Source: Ricordea florida (Eukaryota > Cnidaria > Anthozoa > Corallimorpharia > Ricordeidae). Taken from it: a stretch of 64,000 bases of DNA. The position numbers were made by a program, and so were the translations under genes. A model generated the notes under the pieces. The model was not told the origin of the DNA and ran no database searches. It was given only the letters and a program-made list of their open reading frames with translations. This document shows positions 36,960 through 48,200 of this stretch, one piece after another (the stretch's first letter is position 1; every line of letters begins with the position of its first letter). The stretch is from assembly GCA_949710005.1 (NCBI GenBank), contig OX453284.1:4804001-4868000 (forward strand), in the 5' to 3' direction.

Positions 36960-37262
36960 TCCAGTGTCTGGACTGTGTATAACATAAATTAACTTGTTAT
37001 ATCTCTCAGTTATTACGCGCGCTGTGATTGGTCAATTTAGCGGGCCGTACAGTGAAGTACGGCCCGCTAAATTCAAAAGTTTGTTTCGAGATATAATAAA
37101 TACCTTACAAACCTCGTTTTCTCGGTCCGTACTGTAAGTTACGGATCCTCGTTTTTTCCGCTCGGCTTTATGGCCCGCCTGCTTGGGCCATAAATCCGAG
37201 CGGAAAAATCGGTCCGTAACTTACAGTACGGACCTCGAACTCGGTTAGTAAGAGGTATGTAA
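36960..37262. mobile_element. Palindromic element abutting the DMRT stop codon
   Basis: A short palindrome (AGCGGGCCGTACAGTGAAGT, then ACGGCCCGCT) at about 37039 is followed by a long hairpin at 37122-37237. The hairpin arms of about 53 nt are built from CGGTCCGTACTGTAAGTTAC and TTTTTTCCGCTCGGCTTTAT, and close on GGCCC. It ends a few bases before the stop at 37268-37266, so it would lie in the DMRT 3' untranslated region. Confidence 0.7.
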
Positions 37263-37265
37263 CGT

Positions 37266-40200
37266 CTAGATAACAGTCTTGCCGCACTCGCTACAAAACT
37301 TATCTCCCACTTTACTCGCGTACCCACAATTCGCACAGAACTTGCAACCGAGCGGGACGGTACCAGACCGCTGCTGAGAAGAGTTTAAAGAAAAAAGCGC
37401 GGAGGGACTGGGGCGATTGAAGTAATACCCTGCCACAACAGGGAACTGGAAGCGATCTGATATGGCCGGGCTGACGTCAGGAGGGCTGTAAGAATGCAGT
37501 GGCTGGAACGCACTGGGTGTGGTGGGACTCTTATCACTTGCACTCCCAATGGACTGCGCATGTCCAGCTACAGTTCCCGAATGTACGAACGAGGGAGGCT
37601 TGGCAATAGGAGAAAATGCCGACTTGGGATTTCCGTCACGAGATAAAAGCGTGCCCGTACCGAAGTTTCTAACGGCCAATGGTGACGTAAAGGGCCCTGG
37701 ATTGTTTTCAGGAAGAAGCGACTCTATGGCTTTCACTACGTCTACTTCACAAGTGCCAAGAATCAGCTCCAAAATGGCCCTGCTCTGGTGAGGAAAGATT
37801 CGCTCGAGAAGCTCTAATGAGGACTTGAATGTCTCGCTCTCTATACTAGGTGAGAAAGGGCGGGGAACTTTGGCGTACTGGGTTTCCGGCTCTTTATCTT
37901 CGTCACTGATCGACCGTTTTCGTGAATCTTCGCTGTCGGAGCATCTATCGTCGTCAAAACTGACAGGACTAGACGGTTCTTCTTTAATCCTGAGAGTATA
38001 TATCTGTGATGGACTTTCTTTCAGTGTCTCTTCATCGCTCTCTGAATAACGAAATATAACATGAACGTGTTAACACAGGCCGTTTGTGGCAAGAAAAGTT
38101 CAAACACATCTATATCCCAACGCGTTATTTTTGTCTGCTCGTCCTTTTTGTCTGCTCGACTGACGATAAAAAGTACCCAAATCACGATTGCCATGCACCA
38201 TTATGATAAAACATGGTTTTTACGGTTATTCAAAACGACAGTATTTTCTTTTCAGATCGTGCACGAAAACCCTGGGTTGAAACAATGTGATTAATTTAAA
38301 CGTTGTTGCCAGGTCAAGGTAACTTTCTCGGCAAACTCTCTTCAACAGTTTGTCAGGGAATAGCTCTCACTTTTTCTTTCTGCCTCGCAAAAAGGAAATG
38401 AATTGTAAAGCAACTGAAAAAGTCTCTTTGGAATAACAAGAATAAATCTAATAAACAACATTTTTCGTTGTGCAAGAGAAAGTGTAGTGTTGCTAGGCAA
38501 TGGGAACATTTCTCTGTGGAATTTGTCCAAAACAAGCAAACGCTTAGTAACCACTAACTGGTTCAGTTTTTGTTTGACAACGACGGTTTTAGAAACTTTA
38601 AATGTAACTTTTCGTTTCGAAAGCCTCCTGGATAAAGCGCGTTCAACGCCTTGTTAATCTTTCCATCGAGTCTCAAAACCCATAAATTAAAACTATTTGA
38701 GATACAAACGCGCTAGAATACACATAGGTTTAGTCAACATATGTTTTCTAAGGTGAATGACCCAAAACGCTCATTCGGTATTACTCGAACTTTATGAAAT
38801 CAATTCTAGCAACAGCAAATTGCCCGCATGGGAGGAAAATGGACACAGAAGAAAATATCCGAGACGAAGCAAGCCACAGTGTGATGTCACAACCAGCATC
38901 TTCAAAACTAGCACTCAAAAAGTAAAATACGGCAAGTAAGATTTACAGAAGTTTTTTCATTTTTGTTTTGCTCTTTTCTTCTCAACCGCTTCGAAAACTG
39001 TTCGCTTGGCCTTCGCCAGGTAAAAGTTTGCAGCTGAGCATTGACTTGTTTTCTTGTAACGCATTTTCTGTCAAGAATGTTTACTGTGAAGATATGTTTC
39101 CTCCTTTACTTTTAGCTAAACCCATACACCGGAGATGCTAAACAAAGTCGAATCTTTCGCTTTCCGGGAAAAAAGAAAATCGGCACCACTACGATAGTTT
39201 TTTTTTAGCATGTTAAGCCGGTCTTTGTGAATGCAAAATCTATGTACTGATTGCAAGCTTAGTTTGCTCAAAGAAAGACTCTGTTCGTAATGGATGGATT
39301 TTGCGCGAGAAAATGCAGCGACGACGGCGGGGGACGTACTGTGAAAGTCTTCAGAAGCAGTGTTTCAAAGAGCAAAAACTTATCTGGACGCGTACCAACG
39401 CTATGGCGGGGAGAATGCACTGATTTACAAATGAAAAGAAAAGGACTTAATTAGACCTCATTGCGAATATGCCGGAATATTTTAAAGTCTAGTAAAGAGC
39501 CATGAGTAGACAAATCTTTTCGTCGCAACACAAAAGAAACCTTGCCACATTGCGATTAATGAGCAAGATATCCTTAATCCAAGGGCGCGACAAAGTTGAC
39601 CGAGATCAAAAGTTTCACTGTTTATTTTGGAGGCGGGTAATTGACAAGTTAAAGGAACTACAAACATATATCAATTTGCTACATGTTATAAATTTGAGCC
39701 CGCCGGCAAAATACTTCAGGAAATGACCGGGAACATCGCCAGTAGATTCCTAATGGGTTTGGATACAAGTTATTGCAAAAAGAAACGTCCAAGCAAGGAA
39801 AATACCATCCAGGGGTGAACTCACCAGAAGCTGCTTTGCGGCGCGAAAGCGTCGATTCCGTCTCGCTTGAACAAGTCTTTGCAACACCATTGTACTGAGG
39901 TAAGGACCTCGAGGATGGACTGAGAAACGCTTCTGGCTTCTTAGACATGTGTGCGCGCATGGTCTCTTCTTGTGTTTGTTGTCTTCTCAGTGCGACCTGA
40001 GCGGCCATGACCCGCTGTCTCTCTGCAATCAAAGTACACTGGGCACAGTTGCAGTCGCGCCACCGACAGTATCGCTTGTGTCCCTTGAGCCAAGAAACCA
40101 CACCGTGGTTACGACACCGTGCGCATTTCGGCATTCTCGGCGGTTTGCGCTCGGCTAGAGACGGCTGTACCACAAACGCTGCGTCCGTCATAGCAACTCC

Positions 40201-40284
40201 AGTTGTGTGAACAGTCTTTTCAAGTGGAGATGCTCGAGCTCTGAGTGCAAAAAAAGTGGGCAATGATACTTGACGCGACAGCAA
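37266..40284 (-). CDS. DMRT: DMRT transcription factor (DM + DMA domains, 411 aa)
   Basis: Two exons: 40284..39825 (donor TTCTG|GTGAGT) and 38041..37266 (acceptor TTATTCAG), joined in phase 1. The DM domain (about residues 49-100) has the intertwined zinc ligands in [31 protein letters not shown] and an [15 protein letters not shown] helix; it binds DNA in the minor groove. The second exon has a Ser/Asp/Glu-rich stretch with an IKEEPSSP motif (sumoylation-like), then the DMA domain ([20 protein letters not shown] and onward). DM plus DMA places it in the DMRTA/DMRT3/4/5-type group. A Pro/Ser-rich region follows. The last 25 residues hold CKFCANCGY and KFCSECGK, a zinc-ribbon-like motif. The first ATG is used; a second in-frame ATG lies at residue 32. 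A nuclear regulator, by family of sexual or neural differentiation; its exact orthology is not settled here. Confidence 0.92.
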
Positions 40285-42470
40285 GTGACGTAGGGCGCCT
40301 TTTGTACAGCTTTTTTACATTCGAGACCTCTTTTGTGTAACTGCAGCGGAGTTTACACAGCGCGAGGCGTTGATTGGCTCAACTTCAAAATAGTTTTTGT
40401 TCGTCCCGTCAGATGTTTTCGAGACGAGCAAACAACAAAGACTACGCTGGGACGAGACAGGCAAATTAGCTTTAACCTCCAAGGGATTTGGCCTGAATGA
40501 ATAACAAGACAGTTACTTACATTAGAGAGAAAACTTCATTTGATGTGTCAAGTAGTCCATTAATGCGGTTAGTCCTTTACGCCCGCATTCTGCGTATCAT
40601 TGCCATTTAGACACCGGCAACTTATTAGTGTCGAGTCCAAGTCTGTCGGTACATGGATAAATAAATCTTTCATTTAGCTACAGTGTTACATTTCAGTTCT
40701 TGCCCAACCTAAAATGCCCACACAATAACAGCGCATACTTGGTTCATTGTTTCGGCCTCTAATTGCCAAACAATGAATAATTCAAGACATTAAACAATGC
40801 TTCGGAAACAAGATACGGAGTTACTAATTGTCTGCGATACAATGGCCAGTTGAATTTGTCATTTCTCAATGGAATTCGCGGCTCAGAACTGTGTAAGGAA
40901 AGCCAACGCAAGCCTTGATGTTGCACGGAAACTAAAAACGGTTGCACAATGTATATAGCTTAACTCAAACTCGTGGAACTTATCAGCAAATTCTAATTAA
41001 GTAACATTATCCTAGAAACACTGAAGTTTCACGAACAAAAAGTACCAAAATCAAGACATTCATCTGCTGGCTGTTTATGTAAAGTAGTGACTCCTTTACT
41101 GCTTTTATTCTCGGCGGTAAAGTTTACCGTCACAGCTCGATGAATACGTTGTTAAGATAAGAAATTACTGTAATACGCGTATGTGTCTGAATAAGAAATC
41201 GCCCTAAACAACCCTCGAACATAATGTGTTTTCCCACTCGATTCGCGATTCATGTTTGAAGGGATTTTCAAAACCACAGGTGTAATTCAGATATCTTAAG
41301 TGCTACGAAAACTGTTGGTCTTGTCATATCTTTTTCTTCACTTAAACAACTGTAGCAGTAATACATGGTATTGTTTAATTTCCTTTTAATTAAGTTCGAG
41401 GTGAACTACATTTAGCAATATTTCAATGTGAAATGGAAAGCCGTCATTAGACAACGCAACTTATGTTCGTCTTCATCTAAAACAACTTTGCGTTTAAACA
41501 CGATTTTATCTAAAAACTGGAAGTTGTATTACAAAATTTCAGCTTTAGACCAATATAATTTGAGAAGAGAAGTGCTAGTGAATGTATTTGCACCTCAGAA
41601 ATTTTATTACTGTTTCTCAATCTTTGACAAAAATTGCTTCCGAAAGCGCTTAAGCTTAAAGTACATTCATGACAGTACTATTGGAACAGCCCTTCAATTT
41701 GCTACCTATTTTTGTAATGTTTTTAAGTGTGATGAGTACAAGCGATATTTTAATCTCACAGCAAAGTTCCTTTTGCAATTTGTCCTTTTAAGCGCTAATC
41801 CATAAAACAAGGGAAACCCGAGAACAAAAGCTAAGCATGTTCCTGTGAGTGGACGAGGGTTCACTAATGTATTTACAGTCGTTAACATTGCTCAAGTTTC
41901 CACACTTTCAATAAATACACTTGCATTTAGACGTATTTGCAAAGCACTGGATTCCAAAACACCTGTTTTCTGAACCAAACATCACAAGGAAACGCACTTT
42001 TGAAGTTTACCTCTTCAGAATAAAAGCCACACGGAAAAGGGTCTTGTCTTATACATCAAAAAGGCAGACAACGTACAAGTATTGGCAAACAAAGATGTAT
42101 TCTTCAAGTTAATCCTGTCTGTCTCAAATATGCCTGAACATAATCTAAGTATGGATGATAATTCTTTCTTGAAGGCTCTTCCTCAAAACGATTAATGAAT
42201 CCATTCAAATTTATGGCAACAAATTCACGTTTCGCTGTCTATAAAGCGAGAGTCTAAGATTCCTCCTTTTTGGGAATTTGTTTCATAATAAATGAAAACA
42301 AATATCTCCAGTCAACGCCCGAGAGAATCTTGTTCCCGACTTATATTCCGCGTTTTTATACCTTAGTTGAACGTAAATCTTTTTATTTCAATCGTCAATT
42401 TTAGGGTGGGAATGGTTTTAAATCAATTTTTGGGTAGTTTTAAAAGCTCATTCTAACTTTTTCATAAGTG
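40285..42470. other. Intergenic region upstream of DMRT, no gene recognised
   Basis: It should contain the DMRT promoter (a CpG-richer stretch at about 40285-40460). An open frame at 41428-41805 (125 codons) has no recognisable domain, codon bias or neighbouring exons, and I treat it as chance. Confidence 0.5.
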
Positions 42471-42474
42471 AAAT

Positions 42475-42640
42475 CAACAATGTAGTGTGACCAGTCTTTG
42501 GAAAGCTACTGAACAGTACTGTACTGTGGTACTGTTTGTTTTACTATACAGTGTGGTTCTAACTTTTTCATCTGTGGATCAAACCATGCAGTGTGACCAG
42601 TCTTTGGAAAGCTACTGAACAGCACTGTACTGCACAAAGT
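42475..42640 (-). repeat. 108-bp repeat family, locus 3 (inverted)
   Basis: AAAGCTACTGAACAGTACTG and AAAGCTACTGAACAGCACTG recur 108 bp apart, with GTGTGACCAGTCTTTGG and ACCATGCAGTGTGACC. It is the reverse complement of the units at about 33.0 and 35.1 kb. Confidence 0.75.
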
Positions 42641-43544
42641 ACTAAAAGCAGTTGCAAAGTTATCTGAATTTTGCTTTGAAGTAAAATGGTAAAGCACTCT
42701 TTCGACACAGCCTTTGTTTGATGTAAAAAAAAATGAGTTCGGAGGGCCACAAAACCAAACCAATCATTTTTTGGATTATATTTAATGTTATCTGGTTTGG
42801 GGAATATTGTGGTTGATTGTCATATTTAGAGTACGAGCAGTAGTTCAGTGTTCGCTTTGACTCTGTTGGCTGAAGAGATATGATAAATTATTATATGGCA
42901 AAGCCAGTCTTAGGCAAATCCCTGTGCTCTGATTGGTTCTTTCTCGGTCAGGATTTTGCAGTACGGACCATTTCCATGGAAACGGTCCAACCCGTGTATT
43001 TTTGTTTTGGAGCGAAGCCGGCAAATTCAAAATTTGCAACATAACAGCGAAAAAAAACTGTGAATATTGTCATTCTTCATAGTGAAACTACCAGAAAAAG
43101 CTGATACTGATTAAATTTCCCATTTATTTCGCCGAATATTTCTCTCACAAACTCACAACATAACAACTGCGTAATCACTCTCCTCGCGTCCCACGTGCAC
43201 TAAAACAAAAACTCTTTATGATATGCGATACTATGATTGAAAGGTAAGATCATCTTTCTCCATGGTGAGCCACCAAAGCTGTCATATGTCAACACTGACA
43301 CTATCTTAATTGAATCAGGAATCTAATCACGGAATAATTCCCGTCAATCATACATGGGAACACAGATCTCACACTGCAAACATTACGTAAGTTCAAATAA
43401 AAGAACTGAAGCTCCCCAGCCTTTTCATTATGATATGCCGTAGCAGTAAAAAAAATTGTAAAATAACAGGAAAAGTACAACATAATGGCTCTACGTCTGA
43501 AAAAAAAATAAATAATACAGACCTTACGTAACAGGGCGGCTGGA

Positions 43545-43945
43545 AGACTCAGGACGGCAGAATGACGAAAAAATGTCGCGCGAGACTTTGCATTCCCATT
43601 CTTACGCGACATTTTTTCGTCATTATGCCGTCTTTAATCTTCCAGCCGTCCTGTCGCGTAAGAATATTCACCGAGACGAAGTCGAGGTGAATATTCACTG
43701 ATAATCACCGAGCTTGAGGCGAATAATTTCAGTACAATAGTTTCAGTATAAATACACTGGCGATTATTTAAAAAAAGAAAAGAAAAAGCATTGTACAACA
43801 CGAAAAAATTTTATTTCATCAAAAGCGCGCGAACGACTGGCAGCCACTTTGTTCGTCGAGGTGATTATCGGCTGATAATCCGGGATAGCGAACCAATCAG
43901 AGCGCGCGATTTTGTATAATCACGTGAGTATTTATACTAAATAAT
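43545..43945. mobile_element. Fold-back MITE-like elements
   Basis: AGGACGGCAGAATGACGAAA and AAATGTCGCG at 43551-43580 are repeated inverted at 43604-43633 (CGCGACATTTTTTCGTCATT, ATGCCGTC). Then ATTCACCGAGACGAAGTCGA and GGTGAATATTCAC form a second palindrome. The segment ends in a GAACCAATCAGAGCGCGCGA type sequence. It lies downstream of the AAR2 stop. Confidence 0.65.
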
Positions 43946-44274
43946 TTTATATATATAGCTACAGTCCAAACTTAAGCCAGAGAGAATTCCCCAATTCCCT
44001 CGTAAACACCCTGATTCCTCCGCTCAAGCGACACTATTGAGCTGGCAACCTAGAAATGCAAGAAAAAAATATCTAATAGTGTACACAGAGAAGCGCTAGT
44101 CACCCTTGATTGAATTAACTCTTTAAATTAACTCCAATAGCGTCTTTACAGATTTTAACCTGGCTAACGCCAGACGATTTTGCTTGTCACAGGGAGACCC
44201 CTCGGGGCTTAAAGGGTTATAAAGGCCAATAACAGGCACAAATGAATGGACTATCTTAAGTGCTCACCCGAAAA

Positions 44275-45171
44275 CTAAGTGTCCACTACAACTGGAGCAA
44301 ACTCGTCTGGTTCACTTTCAAAATCCCAGTTGAATCGTTTGGTTAAATGTTGTCGAAAACGTACTGCCTTTTCTGTGAGCTTCCTCTCCACGCTTGCTGA
44401 ACTATCCAAGTTCGAGAAAAACACCTAAATATGAAGGAGACTTACTTTACACGTGAAGGCATGAAAAGGTGGAATAAATGAGGTAATTTTGGTAATTTCG
44501 AACCGTATGAACCCAGGAAGTTTAACTTAGCATTAAATACATAAACGAACACTTAGTTTTTGAGCAATTGCAATGCTAGTACATTCCAGAGCTTTTTGCG
44601 TATATATGCAGGGTTTTCAATGAGAATTGTAGCAGCAGGAAAATTGTGTAAAGTAACAGGAGAATATTCTGAAAGCGCTCCATGTCTGAATTTAAAACTA
44701 GCTCAGGCCATCTAAATTTGACCGGAGAATTCTTCGTAGTAGCCGGACAATTCTTCGTAGAAGCCGGAGAATTCTTCGTAGAAGCCGGACAATTCTTCGT
44801 AGAAGCCGGACAATTCTTCGTAGTAGCCGGACAATTCTTCGTAGAAGCCGGACAATTCTTCGTAGAAGCCGGACAATTCTTCGTAGTAGCCGGAGAATTC
44901 GTAGTAGTCGGACATTTCTTCGTAGTAGCCGGAGAATTCTCCGATCTCCGATGCCTAATGAACACCCTGTATATGAGTAATTGACCAAGCAAGATGGCTG
45001 CATTTTGGCCAACTTCTTTTTCGTGTTTAAGTCAATTAGAACGCAAAAAGGAAAGTGGTCAATATCCAGCCCCACCGAACAAACTAGGTCACTAAATGAT
45101 TTATTACATGGCCATTTTGTTTTGTTTTGTACAGCGGGACGATGCGGGAAATCCCGAGAGTGCAAGATAGG

Positions 45172-45204
<33 letters not shown>

Positions 45205-48200
45205 TCAGGATTAACTTCATCTTGCTCATTCGCAGAACCAGCCATATTAATAAAAAATTTTCTAATATCAAAAATAGTCTAAGGAAATCGGTTGCTTAAC
45301 ACTACAGACATTTTTCTTGATTTTTGAATTTGAGACAAGTCATAACTAAAGCCACTGTACCTGTTATATATACACAACATGAACGCCATGTTGAGTCTCA
45401 GACCGCATGGTTTAATGTCAACAATCATAATGGCCAGCGGTATGCCATACATAACATCCCCCCTTTCCAATACAATAACAACAAAATAACAGAAAATCAA
45501 AATAAAAGAAATGTCTTAATGTTAAACAAATAGTGTCTATTATTGTTCATTTTGAACAACTGTCCACAGTTCCAAAGCAACTTCGTTACAAGTTTAGTCT
45601 ACTTGGCTTTTTAACTCGTCTGCCACTTCGAGTTGTGTACGGGGTTGAATCCTTGTTTTCTGCTATGTCGGATGGAGGTAGAAGAGCTATGACAGGCGGA
45701 GATGGAGGTGGAGCTGCTGTAGGATCTGGGTGGTGATCTTGTGCTGGGTGCTCCATTTGTGTATCTGCTTGGAATGTAGGTACTGTGCATGGGTTGCCTG
45801 AGTGAGGTTCGGGCTGCTGGACAGAGTTTGGATGACACTTCTGATATTCTGCATGAGACTTTGCTGAGTCAATTCTCAGGGCCACTCTATTTCGTCTGAT
45901 CCTTCTACCACCTACATCCACCACATATGACCTCGGCAAGGCATGTTTCTGCACTACTGTCGCTGCTCTCCATTCCTTTGACCCAGGCTCGGGTTTTATT
46001 CTAACAGGATCACCAGGTTTCAGCGGAGGTAGGTCTTTATTGCAACGGCGGTCATAAAAGTACTTTTGCTGTTCCTTGCCATGCTTCATTCTTGCCTTTA
46101 CCTCTTTGATGTCGTACGTTTCAGGTTCTAGTAGACCACGTGCTATTGGTAGTGTTGTTCTTAGTCGGCGTCCCATGGACAGCTGAGATGGAGACAGGTC
46201 AATCCCAGGAATTGGAGTGGCTCTGTATTCCAGGAGTGCTTTATTCTTGTCTCTGTTTTTTCTCCATAGCGACTTGACCGTCTTTACTGCTGCTTCAGCT
46301 TCTCCATTTGCACGGGGGTGCTTTGGACTCACTAAGACATGTTCAAAGCTGTAGCTTTGGGCAAAGGTTTCAAATTCTTTGCTTGTGTATTGGACGCCGC
46401 AGTCAGTGACTAGCTTAGCTGGAATGCCATGTCGACTGAAATGTTCTTTCAGGGCTTCAATGGTCTCCTGGGATGTGAGGTCTTTTAGCTTGGTCACCTC
46501 AATGTATTTGGAGAAGTAATCAACTAGTACAAGGTAATGTCCACCTTCAAAGGCGAATATGTCAGATGCGGCTGTTGCCCAAGGTAGATCTGGGACAGGA
46601 CTTGGTATCAGTGGTTCCTTTGGCTGCGCAGGGGCATAATTATGGCACAGGCTGCAATCCTTGACTTTCTCTTCGATCTGTGCGCTCATCGCAGGCCAGT
46701 AAAGCGCTTCTCTGGCTCTTTGTTTGCACTTTACGATTCCAAGGTGCGTTCCATGTATTAGCTCAAGCATGGCTGGTCTCATAGATGGGGGTACTACAAT
46801 CCTCATTCCTCGATAGATCACGCCATCAAGTACTGCAAGCTCATCCCGTGTGTCCCAGTACTGTCTGATGCTATGCGGGACTTGCTGCTTTGTTTCTGGC
46901 CACCCAGCTTGAATAATAGTATACAGCTCATTGAGCTCATTAGCTGTGTTCTGTTGGAGTTCTGCATACTTTGGTTCTGAGATTGAGATTCTTTCCAACA
47001 TGTTCACTTGTATCTCCTCTTCTTCCGGTGGCACTTCATTTAGACATGCCCGGCTGAGAGTATCCGCGAGGACTTGCTTCTTGCCTGGGAGATAATCAAC
47101 TTTAAGGTCGTAGCCACTCACTTTTAGCATCATTGCCTGCAATCTTAATGGCGCTGTTGCCATGGGCTTGCGGAGTATCGTCTCTAGGGGCTTATGGTCG
47201 GTCTGGACCAGAGTTGTTTTTCCCAGAATGTACTCTCGGAATTTCTGTGTACTGAACACGATTGCTTGCATTTCCTTCTCTATTGGTGCCCAGGAAAGCT
47301 CAGATTTTCGGAGTTTACGGGACGCATAGGCTATCGGCCTTCCCTCTTGCAGTAGGACAGCACCCACAGCACTCTTGCTGGCATCACATTGTATTGTCAC
47401 ATCTTTTCTGACATCGTAGTAAGCTAACACTGGAGCTTCACAGCACATATCCTTAAGCTTCTGGAAGGCATCTGCTTGGGGCTTGTCCCAGTGGAAGAGT
47501 ACATCTTTGCTGGTGAGCTCCCTTAGTGGTGTTTCAACCTCTGCTAACATCGGAAGGAACTTGGCTAGATACTGAATAGATCCCAGGAAACGACGCACAT
47601 CTTCTTTGGTTTCAGGAGCTGGCATATCCCTCATGGCTCTAACTTTTTCTGGGTCTGGTTTGAGCCCTGCTGCTGAGATGATGTGTCCTACATATTGGAC
47701 TTGCTGCTTTCGCACTTTGACTTTTTCAAAGTTTAGTTTGAGGTTGTAGCGTTTGGCACGGTGGAGCACTGCCTCTAGGACTGAATCATGGTGGGCGATG
47801 TCACGTCCTGCAATCAGTATGTCATCCATAATGGGGTATGCATGGTCAATGCCCTCCAGCATCTCATCCATTGCTCTTTGGTACATTTCTGGAGCCGATT
47901 TTATTCCAAAAGGCAGTTTTAACCATCTGTATCTGCCTATTGGAGTGTTCATGGTTGTCAGCAAACTGGACTCATAGTCAAGTTTCATTTGGAGATAGCC
48001 ACTCTTAGCATCAAGGACTGTAAACACTTTTGCGTCCGGTATCTTGGCTGCAATTTCTTCCACAATGGGGATTGGATAGTGTTCCCGTTTCACTGCTTTG
48101 TTGAGGTCACCCGGGTCCAGGCATATCCTGATCTTCTCACCTCGAGTTGAAACTACCATAGAGTTAACCCAGTCAGTGGGCTGTGTAACTTTGGCTAGAT

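Noticed and set aside
41428-41805. A 125-codon plus-strand frame as a small gene
   Set aside because: No recognisable domain, composition like the AT-rich surroundings, no paired exon.
44576-45165. Repetitive frames over the 21-bp array on both strands
   Set aside because: Open only because of the repeat; inside the AAR2 last intron, no start or splice context.
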